Shown: in pieces, positions 47,827 to 60,254 of the stretch
Layout of the letters: the number at the start of each line of letters is the position of its first letter
How positions within the stretch are numbered: the first letter of the stretch is position 1
NCBI GenBank assembly: GCA_022376515.1
Contig: WTXI01000131.1
Location: 1-64,000 of the forward strand
Reading direction: 5' to 3'
Length of the DNA stretch: 64,000 bases
DNA from: Lactifluus volemus
Lineage: Eukaryota > Basidiomycota > Agaricomycetes > Russulales > Russulaceae
Program-made: the position numbers and the translations under genes
Notes under the pieces: generated by a model
What the model was told of the DNA's origin: nothing
Seen by the model: the letters and a program-made list of their open reading frames with translations, nothing else
The model's database searches: none

Positions 47827-50800
47827 CTATTTGAATGAGTTATGAACATATACTGTAGTCCAATTTGATCCATGAACAAACTTTGAAAAATCAAGCTGCG
47901 TATAATGTCTGCCTGCGATCCAGACAGTGTCAGATCTCTGAATATACGGTCGGTGAATCTGGGGCACCCATAAGAAAAGCTCTCCCTCTTCCCCGCACAT
48001 CCAACCATCTCTATACACCAAAACCCTGTCCATAAAATAGACTTTCTCGATGCTGTCTGTTCTTCCTTTCACACGAATCGTAATCGCTTGCGAGGCCGAG
48101 GTGATGGGCTGCCTGTCTGATGAAGATGAGGATGGAACAGATAAACCAGATTCAGCGGGTTCAGTAGACGAGCCCGCTCCCAACTTGCACTCCCATGTTG
48201 TAACATCCCACATCCGAATCGTCTGATCATCTGAAGCCGAAGTGAGGCGCTTCCCATCTGGTGAGAATGCAACAGAGATGACGCGGTCACTGTGTCCAGT
48301 AGATGGGCCTGCTATGACCTCTCCTGTTGCGGAATTCCACAAAGAAATCGTGCCATCGGATGAGGCTGAGGCAATGCGCTGGCCGTCTGGTGAGAATGCA
48401 ACAGAACTGATCGAATGGGTGTTTCCAGTAAATGGGTCCATTGCAACCTCTCCTGTTGTGGCGTCCCACACGCGAATTGTGTGATCACTTGAGGCCGAGG
48501 CGATGCGCTTCCCTTCTGGCGAAAATGCAACAGAGAGGACATCATAGGTGTGTCCAGTGAACGGGCCCACTACGACCTCTCCTGTTGCGGCGTCCCACAC
48601 ACGAATTGTGCAATCCAATGAGGCCGAGGCTATGCGCTGTCCATTCGGCGAGAATGCAACACACCTGACCCAATCGGTGTGCCCAGTAAATGGACCCACT
48701 ATGACCTCTCCAGTTGCGGCGTCCCACACGCGAATTGTGCAATCTCTTGAGGCCGAGGCGATGTGCTGTCCGTTTGGTGAGAATGCAACAGATCTCACAC
48801 CATCGGTGTGCCCAATAAATGGGCCCGCCACAACCTCTCCTGTTGCGGCATTCCACACACAAATCGTGTGGTCATCCGAGGAAGATGCGATACGCTGCCC
48901 GTCTGGCGAGAATGAAACAGCGAAGACGAGGCTAGTGTGTCCAGTAAATGGGCCCGCTACAATCTCTCCTGTTGTGGCATCCCAAACGCAAATCTTGCAA
49001 TCTGCAGAAGCCGAGGCGATCCTCTGCCCGTCGGGCGAGAATGCAACAGAATAGACCAAATCTGTGTGTCCAGTAAAGTGGCCCGCTGCAACCTCCCCTG
49101 CTGCAGCACGCCACACGCAAATCTTGCGATCCTCGGAGGCCGATGCGATGCGCTGCCCGTCTGGTGAGAATGCAACAGAAAAGACCCAATGATTGTGAAT
49201 AAACGGGCCCGCTAAGACCTCTCCTGTGGCAGCATCCCACACGCGAATCGTGCTATCTTGTGATGCTGAAGCGATACGCAGCCCGTCCTGCGAGAAAGCA
49301 ACAGAGTAGACAGCTGCGACGTGTCCAATGAATGGATTCACTACGACCTCTCCTGTTGCGACATCCCACACGCGAATCGTGCAATCCTCTGAGGCCGATG
49401 CGATGCGCCGCCCGTCCGGTGAAAATGAAACAGAGCAGACGAAATTGGTGTGTCCAATAAATGGGCCTGCTACGACCTCTCCCGTTGCGGCATTCCACAT
49501 GCGAATTGTGCGGTCTGGCGAAGCCGAGGCAATGCATTGCCCATCTGGTGAAAATACAACCGAGTTGACCCAATCCGTGTGTCCAATAAATGGGCCTACT
49601 ACAGACTCTCCTGTTGCAGCGTCCCATACACGAATCGTGTGATCATCGGAGGCCGAGGCGATGCGGTGGCCGTCCGGAGAGAATGCGACAGAGCGAACCG
49701 AATCAGTGTGTCCAGTAATTGGGCCAACTACGACCTCCCCCGTTGTGGCATCCCAGACGCGAATCGTGGAGTCTAATGAGGCAGAGGCGATGCACTGCCC
49801 GTCTGGTGAGAATACAACACACATGACTGAATCGGTGTGACCAGTAAACGGGCCCGCTACGACATCCCCTGTTGTGGCATCCCACACGCAGATCGTATGA
49901 TCTCCAGAGCCAGAGGCGATGCGTTGTCCATCCGGCGAGAACGCAACACAGTATACTGTTCTTCGATGTGCTGTAATCACCATTTCCAATGCTGGCCAAT
50001 GAGACAACTGCCCGCGTTCCAGGGACAATGTATAAGGATATAGGTGAATGAAATGCTTGAAGATGTGGGAAGAGGATGGCGCGAAGGGTAAAGCAGAGAT
50101 ATAGATATGTGGTGCACTCCTTGCTATCGCCATCCCAAAATAACGCACAAAAGTGGATGCATCATTCGCTAATGCCACCACATGTCCCACCTCCGTTCCG
50201 GAAGGCTGTTGCGACTTCACCCAATAGTCACTATATGTCATATTCGATTATAGGATGTACCCACCTTCTGCTGCTCAAAGTGTAACCACGTCGTCAGAGA
50301 TGACAATGCTCGCGAGGCAAAGCCCACACTGCTCTTGACGCTAAGCACCTCCAGCAAAAACAAAAACTTTGTCTCCAAAAGGCATCGAAGTTTCGTGAAG
50401 AGGTCTTGTTCGAAATCGAAATGTTTTAAATGATTGTCCCAGAAAAGGCAGGAATACGATAGAGCATCGGGAATGAATTTGGAAATTCGAGATTCCAGGT
50501 CTGGCACATCGCTGTTGGCGAAATACGACGACTCGAGCTCGCAAATGTTGAACTTGAGATCATCCAGCATCAACCCAAGACAGGCATGTGCTAATTGACG
50601 GTGGGCTTCTCCGAGGTCCACATAATATGCGACACTCTTCTTATTCGTCAAAAAGTCCCGGAATGAGGTATGAAGAGGAACGATTGGACGCGTTTCATCG
50701 GATGAGGTCACGTTACTCAGAAGCGAACCGAGGTGGCGGAGCATCTCGAGAACCGGTTCAGAATCTTCCGCGTCATCGATCGGAGCATACCGTCGCAGGG

Positions 50801-53277
50801 TAATCAAGGAACGAAGGGAGAGGGGCTTGACCGCAGCAAAAAGCTGTCCCATCACGGATCGAAATAAGATCTGTGCTTCATGCGGTTTGAAGTAACCTTC
50901 AAGAACTTCTTCGTATAGCTTGTCCAACGGATCTTGTCCACCGAGATCTCGAGAGTGTCCCAGCAGGCGCTGAATGCACTTTTTCTTGCTAAAACCAAAC
51001 ATGGCAGGAGGGGTATTTATGAATCCGCATGCGACGGCTGCCCACTGAAACAGGCCCTCTGCCGCCTTTGCTAGTTTCATCCCATGGTCTTTGAAAATCC
51101 CATGAGGGAGCTCGCTTTCAATATACAGGCAAATATCTTGTTCCGTCTTGGCACCCAGTGTGGGATCATCCATGTAGAGGGTGTCGACAGATAATGCTTT
51201 GGCGAACGCAGCTTCGATGCCACCCTCCTGCCTCGATGTGACCAGGATGCGAAATTTCGGAGGGAGCTCGAAGAGATGTTGAGATAGAAATACGTGTAGT
51301 CCATTTTTATCGATTGCGTCACCACTTTCGTCCAACGCATCGATAACAATGAGAATTGGGTCACGAACTTCGAGATTCTTGAGTGGTTCAAGGAGGAGGG
51401 ATTCGAAGAGTGTATGATAGTCTCGAGTACCACAAAGAGACGAATTATTCTTGACGACCCTGCCGAGGGCTAGCTTGAAAGCAGGATTGCGATCGGAAAG
51501 ATCGCGAGCAATCGTCGTGAAGAGTTGGTAAGCCTCGTCTTTGGACTGTTCCTTCCGGAGAAAGGCGAAGTATGAGCCGAGAGACTTGTTCTGGAATCGA
51601 CGTGCGACTTCGTGTGCAATCGATGACTTTCCTGTCCCTGCTTGGCCGAGGAGAAGGAGCCCACGGTCGGATTCTGGATTCTCGACCCACTTGATGATAT
51701 GATCCAAGAAGTCTTCGCGTGTTCCAGGAAGACAGCGCTTCTTATCACCGTGTCGCCAGCCACCTTTGTAGGGTAATTCTCTGATTATTACACCCAGTTC
51801 TGTGAGCCCCTTGTCAGATCGACGATCTGACGGTGTTTTAAGAACCAAATTTACGCACCGGCTTCTGAGGTTTGACTTGACATCGCCATTAGCTATGGAG
51901 TCATTCAATGAGTCGAAAAACTCGAACTTTGCTGAAAGGATATTACTCACGTCGACCTGGATTTTGCTCACATCGTGCTGCATCCCAAGCACAGCAACCT
52001 CGGTGATGACAGCAGCAAGCGTGAGGAAATCGTCTCGCAGTCGGATCAGGGTCGCGCGGTACTGTTCAACTTCCCCATCAACTTGACCAAATACATTCTT
52101 CAGAGTCCGCGTGCCTGCCAATCACATGTTTATCCTAACCACCAACAAGAGAGGTCAAGACGACCTACCGACTCGCACATGCTTCGCATACAATTCAATA
52201 AATTTCCCAATCTCGGAGACACACTGCAGCATCTCCTCGAGGATTCTTGCTTGCCTAGACTCCGGTTTGATCTTCCTCAAACCATCGGCGTCTTTTGTAA
52301 ATTCAAATGCGACAAGTATCGCTTCAAACAGTGCTCGGACGTTGTCGTCGCGCTCAACCTGCTGTAGCAACGTCTTCCACCGAGGTGAATACAGAGTGAA
52401 TCTTCCATAAGGAAAGAAGACGTACCTCGGGAATCTTTGAAAGTAGACTCCATGCTAGGTTTGCAAAAGGTTGCAACTTAGGGACCGAAGTTAGCTTAGG
52501 TATGGGTAGGCAATAATATATGGGCATACTGCTGCGATGGCACTGACAGCATCCATCACCCGCTTGATAACATCAACAGCACTGCTCCATGACTCCATCG
52601 TATTGATCGCGTCCTCGGCGCGACTGAGAGCAGCACTTAACATCTCCGTCTGGTTGTCGAGAGCAAGACTTTCTTGATCAGCTGTTGCAGACTTGGCGGT
52701 GTTAACTGCTGCAGTAAGCGAAGAACTAGCGTTTGTTGTTGATACGGTGATTGTTAAGAGCGTGGCAGACTCAGTTTGACGTCCAGCATGTCCGTCATCA
52801 CCGCTCAGAATAATATCAAGTTCTATATGTAGGATGCTCAGCCAGGTGGAAAATGAATTCTAAGAAAAAGACGAACCATGCTGGGATTCACAGGGGATCT
52901 CCTTCCTTCCGATAAGGATGTCTTTATGTATTGAGCTTTTCGCATAAAGAGAGACTGTGACGCTGGAGAGTGGCTGTATAGAACTGCAAGAGGCTCAGTT
53001 GTAAACTGAAATGAAATTGTGACGGTCCTCACAACGCTTCGATGTCCTCGTTCCACTCCACCCGTTGCCCGACACTCCGCACAGATCGCGTTTGCCAAGT
53101 CCTCGACCCGTCGGTCACAGTAACATAAAACTGGCGTTTTCTCCACAGGGGGGACTTGATACGAGGGAGGTCGTTCGCCTTGAGGACTGACATGGAAAAA
53201 AATAATTTAGTACTTATCTGAGCAGCGTCACAACGATACGTACCGGTGACCTGGACCTGAAGCAAGCTTGGTTGCAT
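47827..53277 (-). CDS. C2-NACHT-WD40 NLR-type receptor, right copy, intact
   Basis: Eight exons (53277-53244, 53186-53033, 52983-52877, 52822-52530, 52476-52426, 52373-52169, 52114-50265, 50214-47827) give 1693 aa, with every junction in frame. Residues 1 to about 125 form a C2 domain (VTVLKANDLPRIKS, FYVTVTDGSRTW, VEWNEDIEAF, VSLYAKSSIHKDILIG). A helical linker follows. NACHT has Walker A GQAGTGKS (438-445) and Walker B IVIDALDE (537-544). From about 980 to 1580 come 14 WD40 repeats of 43 residues, i.e. two seven-bladed propellers, then a 110-residue end. STAND proteins of this plan act in fungal nonself recognition and regulated cell death; ligand and output here are unknown. The C2 domain suggests membrane targeting. 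Confidence 0.88.
48200..49970 (-). repeat. WD40-encoding 129-nt repeats (14 units)
   Basis: The 14 WD40 repeats of the right NLR copy are nearly uniform in length (43 codons) and share long identical stretches such as TTCTCACCAGATGG and GGCGAGAATGC (minus/plus views). The left copy has the same set at about 42050-43820. Such homogeneity points to recent repeat exchange. It also gives long mirror ORFs on the plus strand that are not genes. Confidence 0.75.
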
Positions 53278-53902
53278 TTTGCTGACCTGAGCGCTGTTCA
53301 ATAACACTTATGTGAGAAAATGCTGTATCAAAGTGCGAGTGACATATGCACCCTGTCCCGGAGTTCTGAGGATCTGGGCTGTAGTGATGGTTAAGATCGG
53401 GGGACATCGGGAGGTGAAAAAGTTTGACATACGAATCACGGATCATCTTGGCTTGTTCTTGTGCGAGAACTGGCGAAAGATGGCGCTGCGATTCTTTGTA
53501 GAGGAAGAGTTAAGAGGTTGAGGCAACGAAGCGCCGAGGAGACAGAAAAGAGGGTTTGCGCGCTGTGGCGCTTACAGTAACAGTGTCAGCGTCTGTTGTT
53601 CATAAGTTCACACGTCGTTGTCTCTTCACAGCGACAGGCTGGGGCTACACCTCCGCTTGTAGACTGTCGCAGCCAAGCAAGATTTGCTGCGTAGTCGTTT
53701 TCCGTATTTATGAGTTTCAAATTACACTTATTATTTTTTTGTTTGAATCACCGAAAAGTTAATTGACAGACTGCTATACTAGTAGGGACACGTACCTGTT
53801 CTCTCCATAGAAGTCCCCATAGAAGATGACGATTGGCTTATTAATAAAGTGCGGCCGGAAAGCGGAATGACACGTTCCGGAGGCAATTCCGGAGGTTTCG
53901 CG
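53278..53902. other. NLR upstream region and CutC promoter side
   Basis: 53278-53590 is the right-hand end of the duplicated NLR block. No further gene is seen before the CutC start. Confidence 0.5.
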
Positions 53903-55050
53903 ATGCCTCCACAAGTTGTTCTAGAAGTTTGTGTGGATTCGGTTCAATCTGCACTCAGGTTCGTACTTATACACCATTCCGGACACCTTGACATTCGAAA
54001 TGATTGTTTTTTTTACTCTCTAGTGCCGCGCGCGGTGGGGCAAACAGGCTCGAGGTATGCGGTAATCTCGGCATTGGAGGAGGCACAACGCCCTCCCCAG
54101 GCCTCGTCCTGGCGATTCAGAAAGCGGTCCCTCATCTACCAATTATGGTTGGTCCTTTATTGACACAGGCTACATCCGAACGTCGCGATATTCTACTTTC
54201 TTTATCTGATTGATCAAAAGGCTATGATCCGGCCCCGCGCCGGAGACTTCTTCTACTCAAACGAAGAGATAGACGTCATGCTGCAAGACATTGGATTCTT
54301 CAAAAGTGTCGGCATCGCAGGTGTCGTATTCGGTGTCCTTAATCCAGACGGGACTGTTGATGTCCCTCGCACTCGGATGTGCGTCGTAATATTGTACTTC
54401 CATATAGTCCCTGAGAGTTAGTATAGGCTCGTGGAGGCTGCTCTTCCCATGCAAGGTTTGATACGTTTGCGAAAGTGTCATACAAACCAGAATTTAGAAG
54501 TGCCATAGTCTGTTTTCATAGAGCATTTGACATGACAACGTCTGCAATCGAAGGTACGTCGAAACGATCTCAGTAGTAGTCACTCCGTATCGATCATACC
54601 TTTTTGCTTCCGTAGCGTTCGATCAGATACGCACGATACAAGGAGTAACCCGAATCCTAACTAGGTGGGGTATCATTCCTCCACTCCTGTGCTTTCTTCT
54701 GATTGTGGATCCCTTCTGGAAGTGGGCAAAGCCAATCGGCCCTGGCCGGTTTACCCGTCCTCGAAGAGTTACTTCATCGGTCACAGAGAACAGGGGGACC
54801 AACTATTCTTCCGGGTGCAGGCATCAATCCCGGAAGCATTCACCAAGTTTTGGACCGTTTACTGCCATGTGGGCTGAAGGAGGTTCATCTGAGCGGTGGG
54901 AGGTGGGTTGATGGTGGGATGATTCACAGGCCTGAGGACATGGGAATGGGGGCGAGTGCCGAAGGCCAGTGGGGGATTTGGCAGACGGATGAAAATGTCA
55001 TACGAGAGGTGAGGCGGATGACAGATTGGCAGATGGCAGATGGCAAATGA
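53903..55050 (+). CDS. cutC: CutC family protein (copper homeostasis)
   Basis: Seven exons (53903-53958, 54024-54147, 54221-54378, 54427-54455, 54509-54553, 54616-54664, 54723-55050) give 262 aa. The TIM-barrel family motifs appear in order: VLEVCVDSVQSA, GGANRLEVCGNLGIGGGTTP, MIRPRAGDFFYSNEEIDVML, GVVFGVLNPDGTVDV, VCFHRAFDMT, TRILTSG, TILPGAGINPGS, KEVHLSGGRWVDGGM, MGMGASAEGQWGIWQTDE. CutC was named for copper tolerance in E. coli; its biochemical role is unsettled. The last 15 or so residues after REVRRM look unconserved. An in-frame upstream ATG (53849) exists, but the family start fits 53903. Fragments of this gene recur at about 60255 and 63534. Confidence 0.86.
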
Positions 55051-55308
55051 GCCCGGTATCGGTGAGCTCGGGCAGGGGTTCATGGCGTCGTTGATGCCGT
55101 GATAATTACCCAGTAGGCCATTCCCCATTTCCAGCTCTCGGTTGTGTCCGAGCTCTCAACGCTGCTGTGGTTAAAACAATCGAATTTGAAGTTCGCGTCC
55201 ATCTTGTCCTTCTCTTTTTTTTTTTTTCTCGTTTTATTCAGTGGTGACTTTCTTGTATTCAATTCAAATTCAAATTCAATTGGCCCTCTTCAAGCTTATC
55301 ACCTTCTC

Positions 55309-57246
55309 ATGACCTCCAGTCTTCCACCAAAACGGCCTGCTATTTGGTGGGAGAATACTATCTTTTTTTGCAGTACACACCTTGCTGCGGCCTATGGTGT
55401 CTACCGTCGTCCACCAGCTACCGTGCCTATGCCCATTCTCGTCGCAACCGTTGCGCTTTGGCAACTGTCATCGTTTGGGTGCGCATAGTCTTATCTCACA
55501 TCGTAAACGCCGCATGATTCCATGGAGAACCCTGATATAGGGTTACTATTGGATACCACCGCCTATTTTCTCATCGCTCTTTCAGTGCGTCGGTTGGTGT
55601 ACGGATCGTCCTCGCAGTAGTTGGAGCAAGCGCTTTTCAGGGTTCAATAAAGGTACTGTACATACCTATTTACGTGCCATGTTGACTAACTTTTTAGCAG
55701 TGGTGGTATGTAAAACATCCTCAGAGTCGAACACACTCGAAGAATATAAAGCATTGATGGTATCCACTAGGTGTCTCAGACACCGACTTCACCACGTGAG
55801 CTAACACTTCCCTTCAGTGTCCCATTAGCTGACGATCTCTTCTGTTCTAGAGATTCACCGATGACGAAGAGAATGATCCGTACGTTCCCTCTCAATTTCC
55901 CTATCATCACCCACGGTTACTAGTTTAGATGTATTACCCCAGGTACAGCGCGACTCGTGGGCTCCTGTTTAGTCACGTTGGGTGGATCTTCTTCAAGCCT
56001 AAGTACCCAAAACTTCACCTGATTGAGCGTGAGGATCTCGAAGAGGACCCAGGTGAGTCGACGCGTCGCGACCCTGCGTCTCAGGTTAAGTCAGCTGACC
56101 GTGTCCCATGCTTAGTCGTGCGCCTCCAGCATCGATACTTTGGTGAGTCAGTTGTGCAAACGCACGTTGGTGTTCTAACATCAGATGTATAGTTCCAATC
56201 GCCATTACACTTGGTATCATCCTTCCCACCATATTGGGTACCATATACGGTGATACGATTGGAGGATTGATCTATGGGGCCCTTGTTGGGCGACTTCTCA
56301 GTGCGTATTGACATTTTGCGTTGCAAGTAACAAAAATGACTTTTTGGGGCTTAGTCTGGCACTCGACATTTCTTGTCAACTCGTGGGATTTCGTGTTGCT
56401 CTCACCACATACTAAATGCTCAAGTAAAAGTGCTGTCATAGACTTGCTCATTGGGACGGCTTACAACCATATTCAGACGAAAATACATCACGCACCAACT
56501 TGGTATGTCATTATGTCAAATCTAGTTGGATCCTTCTGACGTATTTGCAGCTACTCGCGCTATTTACGGCCGGTGAGGGCAACCATAACTTCGTACGTGC
56601 CTTCGATCATCGTCATACTGTAATTCCTGTGCTGATCGTTTCTTAGCATGTACGTTAGGCAAAGCCGATGCATTCCCATTATTCAATCGAGCGATGTTGC
56701 AGCACTCGTTTCCGCACGATTATCGTTGTGGTCCTGCAAAGTCTGACTGGGATCCTTCGAAATGGGTTATCCTCGCACTCGCGAAGCTTGGCGTCGTGTG
56801 GGGACTGCGATCTGCCAGCGCAGAGGACATCGCAGCAGCACGTGCTTACATGCTAGCGCACGGGCGCGACCAAGGGCGCGACTGCCATGGCCACGAGAAT
56901 GCAATCGATGAGGAGGGGTGGGTGGGTCCAACGTGGACTGAAGTAGAATTGGAGGCATATGTGAAAGAAAGCGACGCCTACATTGTTTTGATAGATAAAT
57001 ACGCTGTTGACGTGACAAGGTATATTGATATCCATGTGCGTTTTTCTCTATTTCCTCACTTCTGGAATTTACTCACTATTGTAGCCTGGCGGTGCGAGGC
57101 TCCTGCGTAACTACACCTTCCCTATCAACCCCGGCAAGAGTGACAAGTGGAAGGAGGCGGACCGGGCGTTCAATGGAGGCATGAACAACCACTCTCAGGC
57201 GGCAAGGAGGCGCATGAAACAACTTCGCGTAGCGAGGGTACTGTAA
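55309..57246 (+). CDS. Delta-9 acyl-CoA desaturase with cytochrome b5 domain, copy A
   Basis: Fourteen exons (55309-55478, 55541-55652, 55701-55705, 55771-55795, 55851-55879, 55943-56052, 56116-56142, 56193-56300, 56355-56382, 56442-56502, 56551-56592, 56647-56649, 56703-57035, 57085-57246) give 404 aa. Three histidine boxes bind the di-iron centre: HRLFSH (63-68), HRLHH (100-104), HNFHH (237-241). Several hydrophobic segments place it in the ER membrane. A C-terminal cytochrome b5 part has HPGG (351-354) and the family end FNGGMNNHS. It makes oleic/palmitoleic acyl-CoA, as Ole1 does. Exons of 5 nt (TGGTG, completing WW before box 2) and 3 nt (CAT, first H of the final HH) are required; both are flanked by good AG and GT sites. 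Confidence 0.87.
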
Positions 57247-58298
57247 GAAGTTGTATTATGTAAGTTAGATCCTCACGTGATCGTATTCGAATTTACAATT
57301 CACGCTCAGCCTAATAGCCATCCAGCTGTTTCCATAATTTGACGTTATTGACGATTGCTATAGGCATGCCGATTGTCATGCGGACTTTGATAAAGCAGGA
57401 TGATGTGCGGGGCGTACTAACTACCTCTGGTACCCCCTGTAACGATGCTGTGACAAAGCTGTAAACCTTTCGTATTGTTGTGAATAACATCTTCTGCCAG
57501 TGCTTTAATGGAGACAGAGAATGCGGAACAGTGTGTGAGGGGAAACACAGGGTGCAGCTCACAGCCCTTACGGGGACAACAGAAGCGGGTCATCAGTGTT
57601 CGGGTGTGTGCTCGGAGAATCCAATGTATGCCTTTGTTCGAGAGCGGGTAATCATTTTTGTAGGCTGCCTTAGCTTGATTTTCGGTTTGATAATAGAGCT
57701 TGTGGAAAGCGACAGCAACGCGATAATTGAGTCGGGTTCAGGCAAAGATGACGTAGTCTCGATGGCACGCTTTGCCTCCACCCCACAGCGTAGTTTGAAG
57801 GGAGGACTGATACCGGCAGGTGTGAAGTTTCCTATCCCTGTCTGGAACTTCCGAGCGTCGGTCTCTGTCATCTTCTGGCTTCCACTTCAGTGGGTGGATG
57901 GTAAAACGAGGAGGGGGGAGGGGGTTGTGGAAGACGATATGTTGACAAAAACGGCATACACAATGTGCTCCCTGGGCGCCCAGTCGCATTTCTGAGCGAG
58001 CTTCTTGTAATTTTCAGTCGCTCAAGAAATAACATTCGGCGTCTGTGAAATAACAGGGCCTCTAAGACACAGGTGTTACTGCCACCCAACGTTGAATGTA
58101 TCAGAAATTTGTTCATACATACCAGTACCAGCTGCACCTCAATCAAATCAGCCTGGTCACACGAGTAAGTGGAAGTCCGCACGGACCACACGCTTTACTT
58201 GCATCTTTTAAACTCCGCCTATGGGAAAATGAACTGTAGCGAGTCTACCCCCACCCCCCTTTGACCACTCCTGAGAGGAGAACTAGGTCTAATTGAAC
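57247..58298. other. Unassigned intergenic region
   Basis: A 171-aa plus frame (57480-57995) and overlapping minus frames (57593-58191) are open. None has a family I recognise, a clear splice pattern or a second copy in the window. I leave the stretch uncalled. Confidence 0.35.
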
Positions 58299-58619
58299 AT
58301 GCAGAATATGTCCCAAAAATTCCTGAAAGGGTTCAAGGTTGACCGCGGAAAGCTCGAAAAACTTGGTTACTACCCTACAAACGAAGATCCACAAAACACG
58401 AGATATTATAAACGGATCATCGACCTCCTTCCGCGGACGTCGTACAAGTACATCGGTGCTGGGTTTGAAGAGGATGGAGATATGTGCCTGGTAGTTGTCA
58501 TGGCAGATGGGTCGGACAAGGAGGAGTTACAGAAGATGGACATGCCATTCTGTGAAAAGATGCTTGCTCAGGCTGCAAAAAGCGTCTTGACTTCGGGGGT
58601 TTGGCCCAGTTGGGATTGA
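58299..58619 (+). CDS. Small hypothetical protein
   Basis: One exon of 106 aa starts at the first ATG (MQNMSQKFLKGF). It is hydrophilic, with no signal peptide or membrane segment. Composition is protein-like: a tyrosine-rich middle (NTRYYKRIIDLLP, SYKYIGAGFEEDGD), a possible beta strand CLVVVMAD, and a helix ending LTSGVWPSWD. I do not recognise a family. There is no second copy in the window. The call rests on coding-like composition only. Confidence 0.45.
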   Translation: MQNMSQKFLKGFKVDRGKLEKLGYYPTNEDPQNTRYYKRIIDLLPRTSYKYIGAGFEEDGDMCLVVVMADGSDKEELQKMDMPFCEKMLAQAAKSVLTSGVWPSWD

Positions 58620-59406
58620 ACAAGCTAGATATCGGAGGTGAGTACGACTATGGTTCAGTATAGAATTGTCTCTTCTCATCATCTCCGCCTTTCGTTAGAG
58701 GCCCTCAACTCTTTACCGTATCCTTTGCGGATGTCACGCAGTCTTTGTACTTCATCTATGCCACACAGCACCTGCGAGGAGAGGGCACAACCCCACCCCT
58801 GCCAACCTCCCCCCTCGCCTGCGAGCCACTTCTCGTAGGGTGGATCGCGACTGCGTACACTCGACGGCACCAGGACCTAGAAAGGGAGGAATAGCTGGTT
58901 TCGGCCGTAATTCCTATGGTTACATGCGCGGCGGGCTGCAAGAATTCTGAGCTGCCCTTTAGATTCCTTGACCGTGGTAAGTTGCGGCATGGATTGAGTG
59001 CTTTATATTCATGGGCCCCATTTTCCGTTTGTTCTGTGTGGTAATTCTCACAAAATGGCTCTGCGATACCAGTTTCTATATCACTTTCATTACCGGAATC
59101 GATGTCGTCCCTGCAAGCAATGCGACGTGAAGGCGGAGCAAAACATTTAGTGTGACCGAGTAGTGGGTCCGCCGGTACCAGTTCTAAGAGAAAAGGTCAA
59201 GATGGACGGGATATAACCCCGGCGGCATTTTGTCTTTGGTAGGTTAATGTAACTTGAGATCTTGAGAGCTCGGACACAACTCAGAGCTGGAAATGGGCTG
59301 GGCTACTGTACCGCAAACTAACTGAATAACGCGGAAGTCCAAGCGGAAGTCGGCGCCTATCAGCCTTCGAACTATCATGGCTGTACTGGATTGGACCGAG
59401 ACCTCC

Positions 59407-59499
59407 GTCAATTCGTCCGACGTCCATAATTCGTCAGACATCATTGATTCGCCAGACGTTCGTTAATAAGTCAGACACCCGTCAATTCGTCAGACATCC
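59407..59499. repeat. Five imperfect 17-20 nt tandem repeats (GTCAATTCGTCAGACATCC type)
   Basis: The copies read GTCAATTCGTCCGACGTCC, ATAATTCGTCAGACATC, ATTGATTCGCCAGACGTTC, GTTAATAAGTCAGACACCC and GTCAATTCGTCAGACATCC. The same word occurs in both orientations at 63241-63302. The rest of 58620-59510 holds no supported gene; 59207-59320 is a copy of the desaturase flank also seen near 55110-55160 and 63140-63220. Confidence 0.7.
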
Positions 59500-59514
59500 C
59501 GACGGCTGTCCATC

Positions 59515-59880
59515 ACCGATGTAGAGGGTGCCGACAGGTACCGATTTGGCGAATGCAGCTTCGATGCCATTCTCCGGCCTCGAGGTGACCAGGATGCGAA
59601 ATTTTGGCGGGAGCTCGAAGAGAGAAATATAATATTTCTAGTCCATTTTTTACTGATTGCGTCACCATTTTCATCTAATGCATTGATACCGATAAGAATT
59701 GGGTCACGAACTTTGAGGTTCTTGAGGGATTCGAAGAGTGTACGATAGTCTCGAGTACCACAAAGAGCTGGTAAGCCTCGTCTTTGGACTGTTCCTTTCG
59801 GAGAAAGGCGAAGTAAGAACTGAGACACTTGTCCTCGAATCGACGTGCTACTTCGTGTGCAATCGGAGCCCTCATGTGTA
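59515..59880 (-). pseudogene. NACHT-domain fragment of the NLR family
   Basis: This matches part of NLR exon 7: the region around Walker B (RDPILIGINALDENGDAI) and the segments before and after it (FAFLRKEQSKDEAYQL, CGTRDYRTLFES). There are internal deletions, and the frame changes. Walker A, C2 and WD40 parts are absent. It is a relic of a third copy. Confidence 0.75.
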
Positions 59881-60254
59881 GTAAGGTTATGCCACCATGT
59901 ACGACTTTGAACACTCCTGGAAGTTGGAACTCGACAAATTCCTGCCATGATACGAGCGTTACACCTAGCGAGTGGGTGTTGGGCCACGGGTTTTGAGTAT
60001 TTATTACTGTATGTCTGGAAGCAGAGGACGGATCGGATCAAGCGTAGAGGGAGCAGGAGACGGAACAGCCATCGTCACAGCCGTCAACTTCAATACCATT
60101 TCATGTTTCGCATCAGACCCGTTTTTACATAGCTTAGTTTTCACGCAGGTGACGCAGTCTCGCCTCACCCACAGATCGAGCGGCGTGACTGGGATCGAAG
60201 ATGCGTCGTCAAAACTATTGCAATTGCGGATCCTCCATATTGATGACATCCATA

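Noticed and set aside
55144..55308. Longer N-terminus for desaturase copy A from an upstream in-frame ATG
   Set aside because: The added 55 residues come from poly-T and repeat sequence and are absent in copy B, which starts at the matching ATG.
57480..57995. 171-aa plus ORF as a membrane protein
   Set aside because: One hydrophobic stretch is present, but minus-strand frames over the same bases are equally open and no family is recognised.
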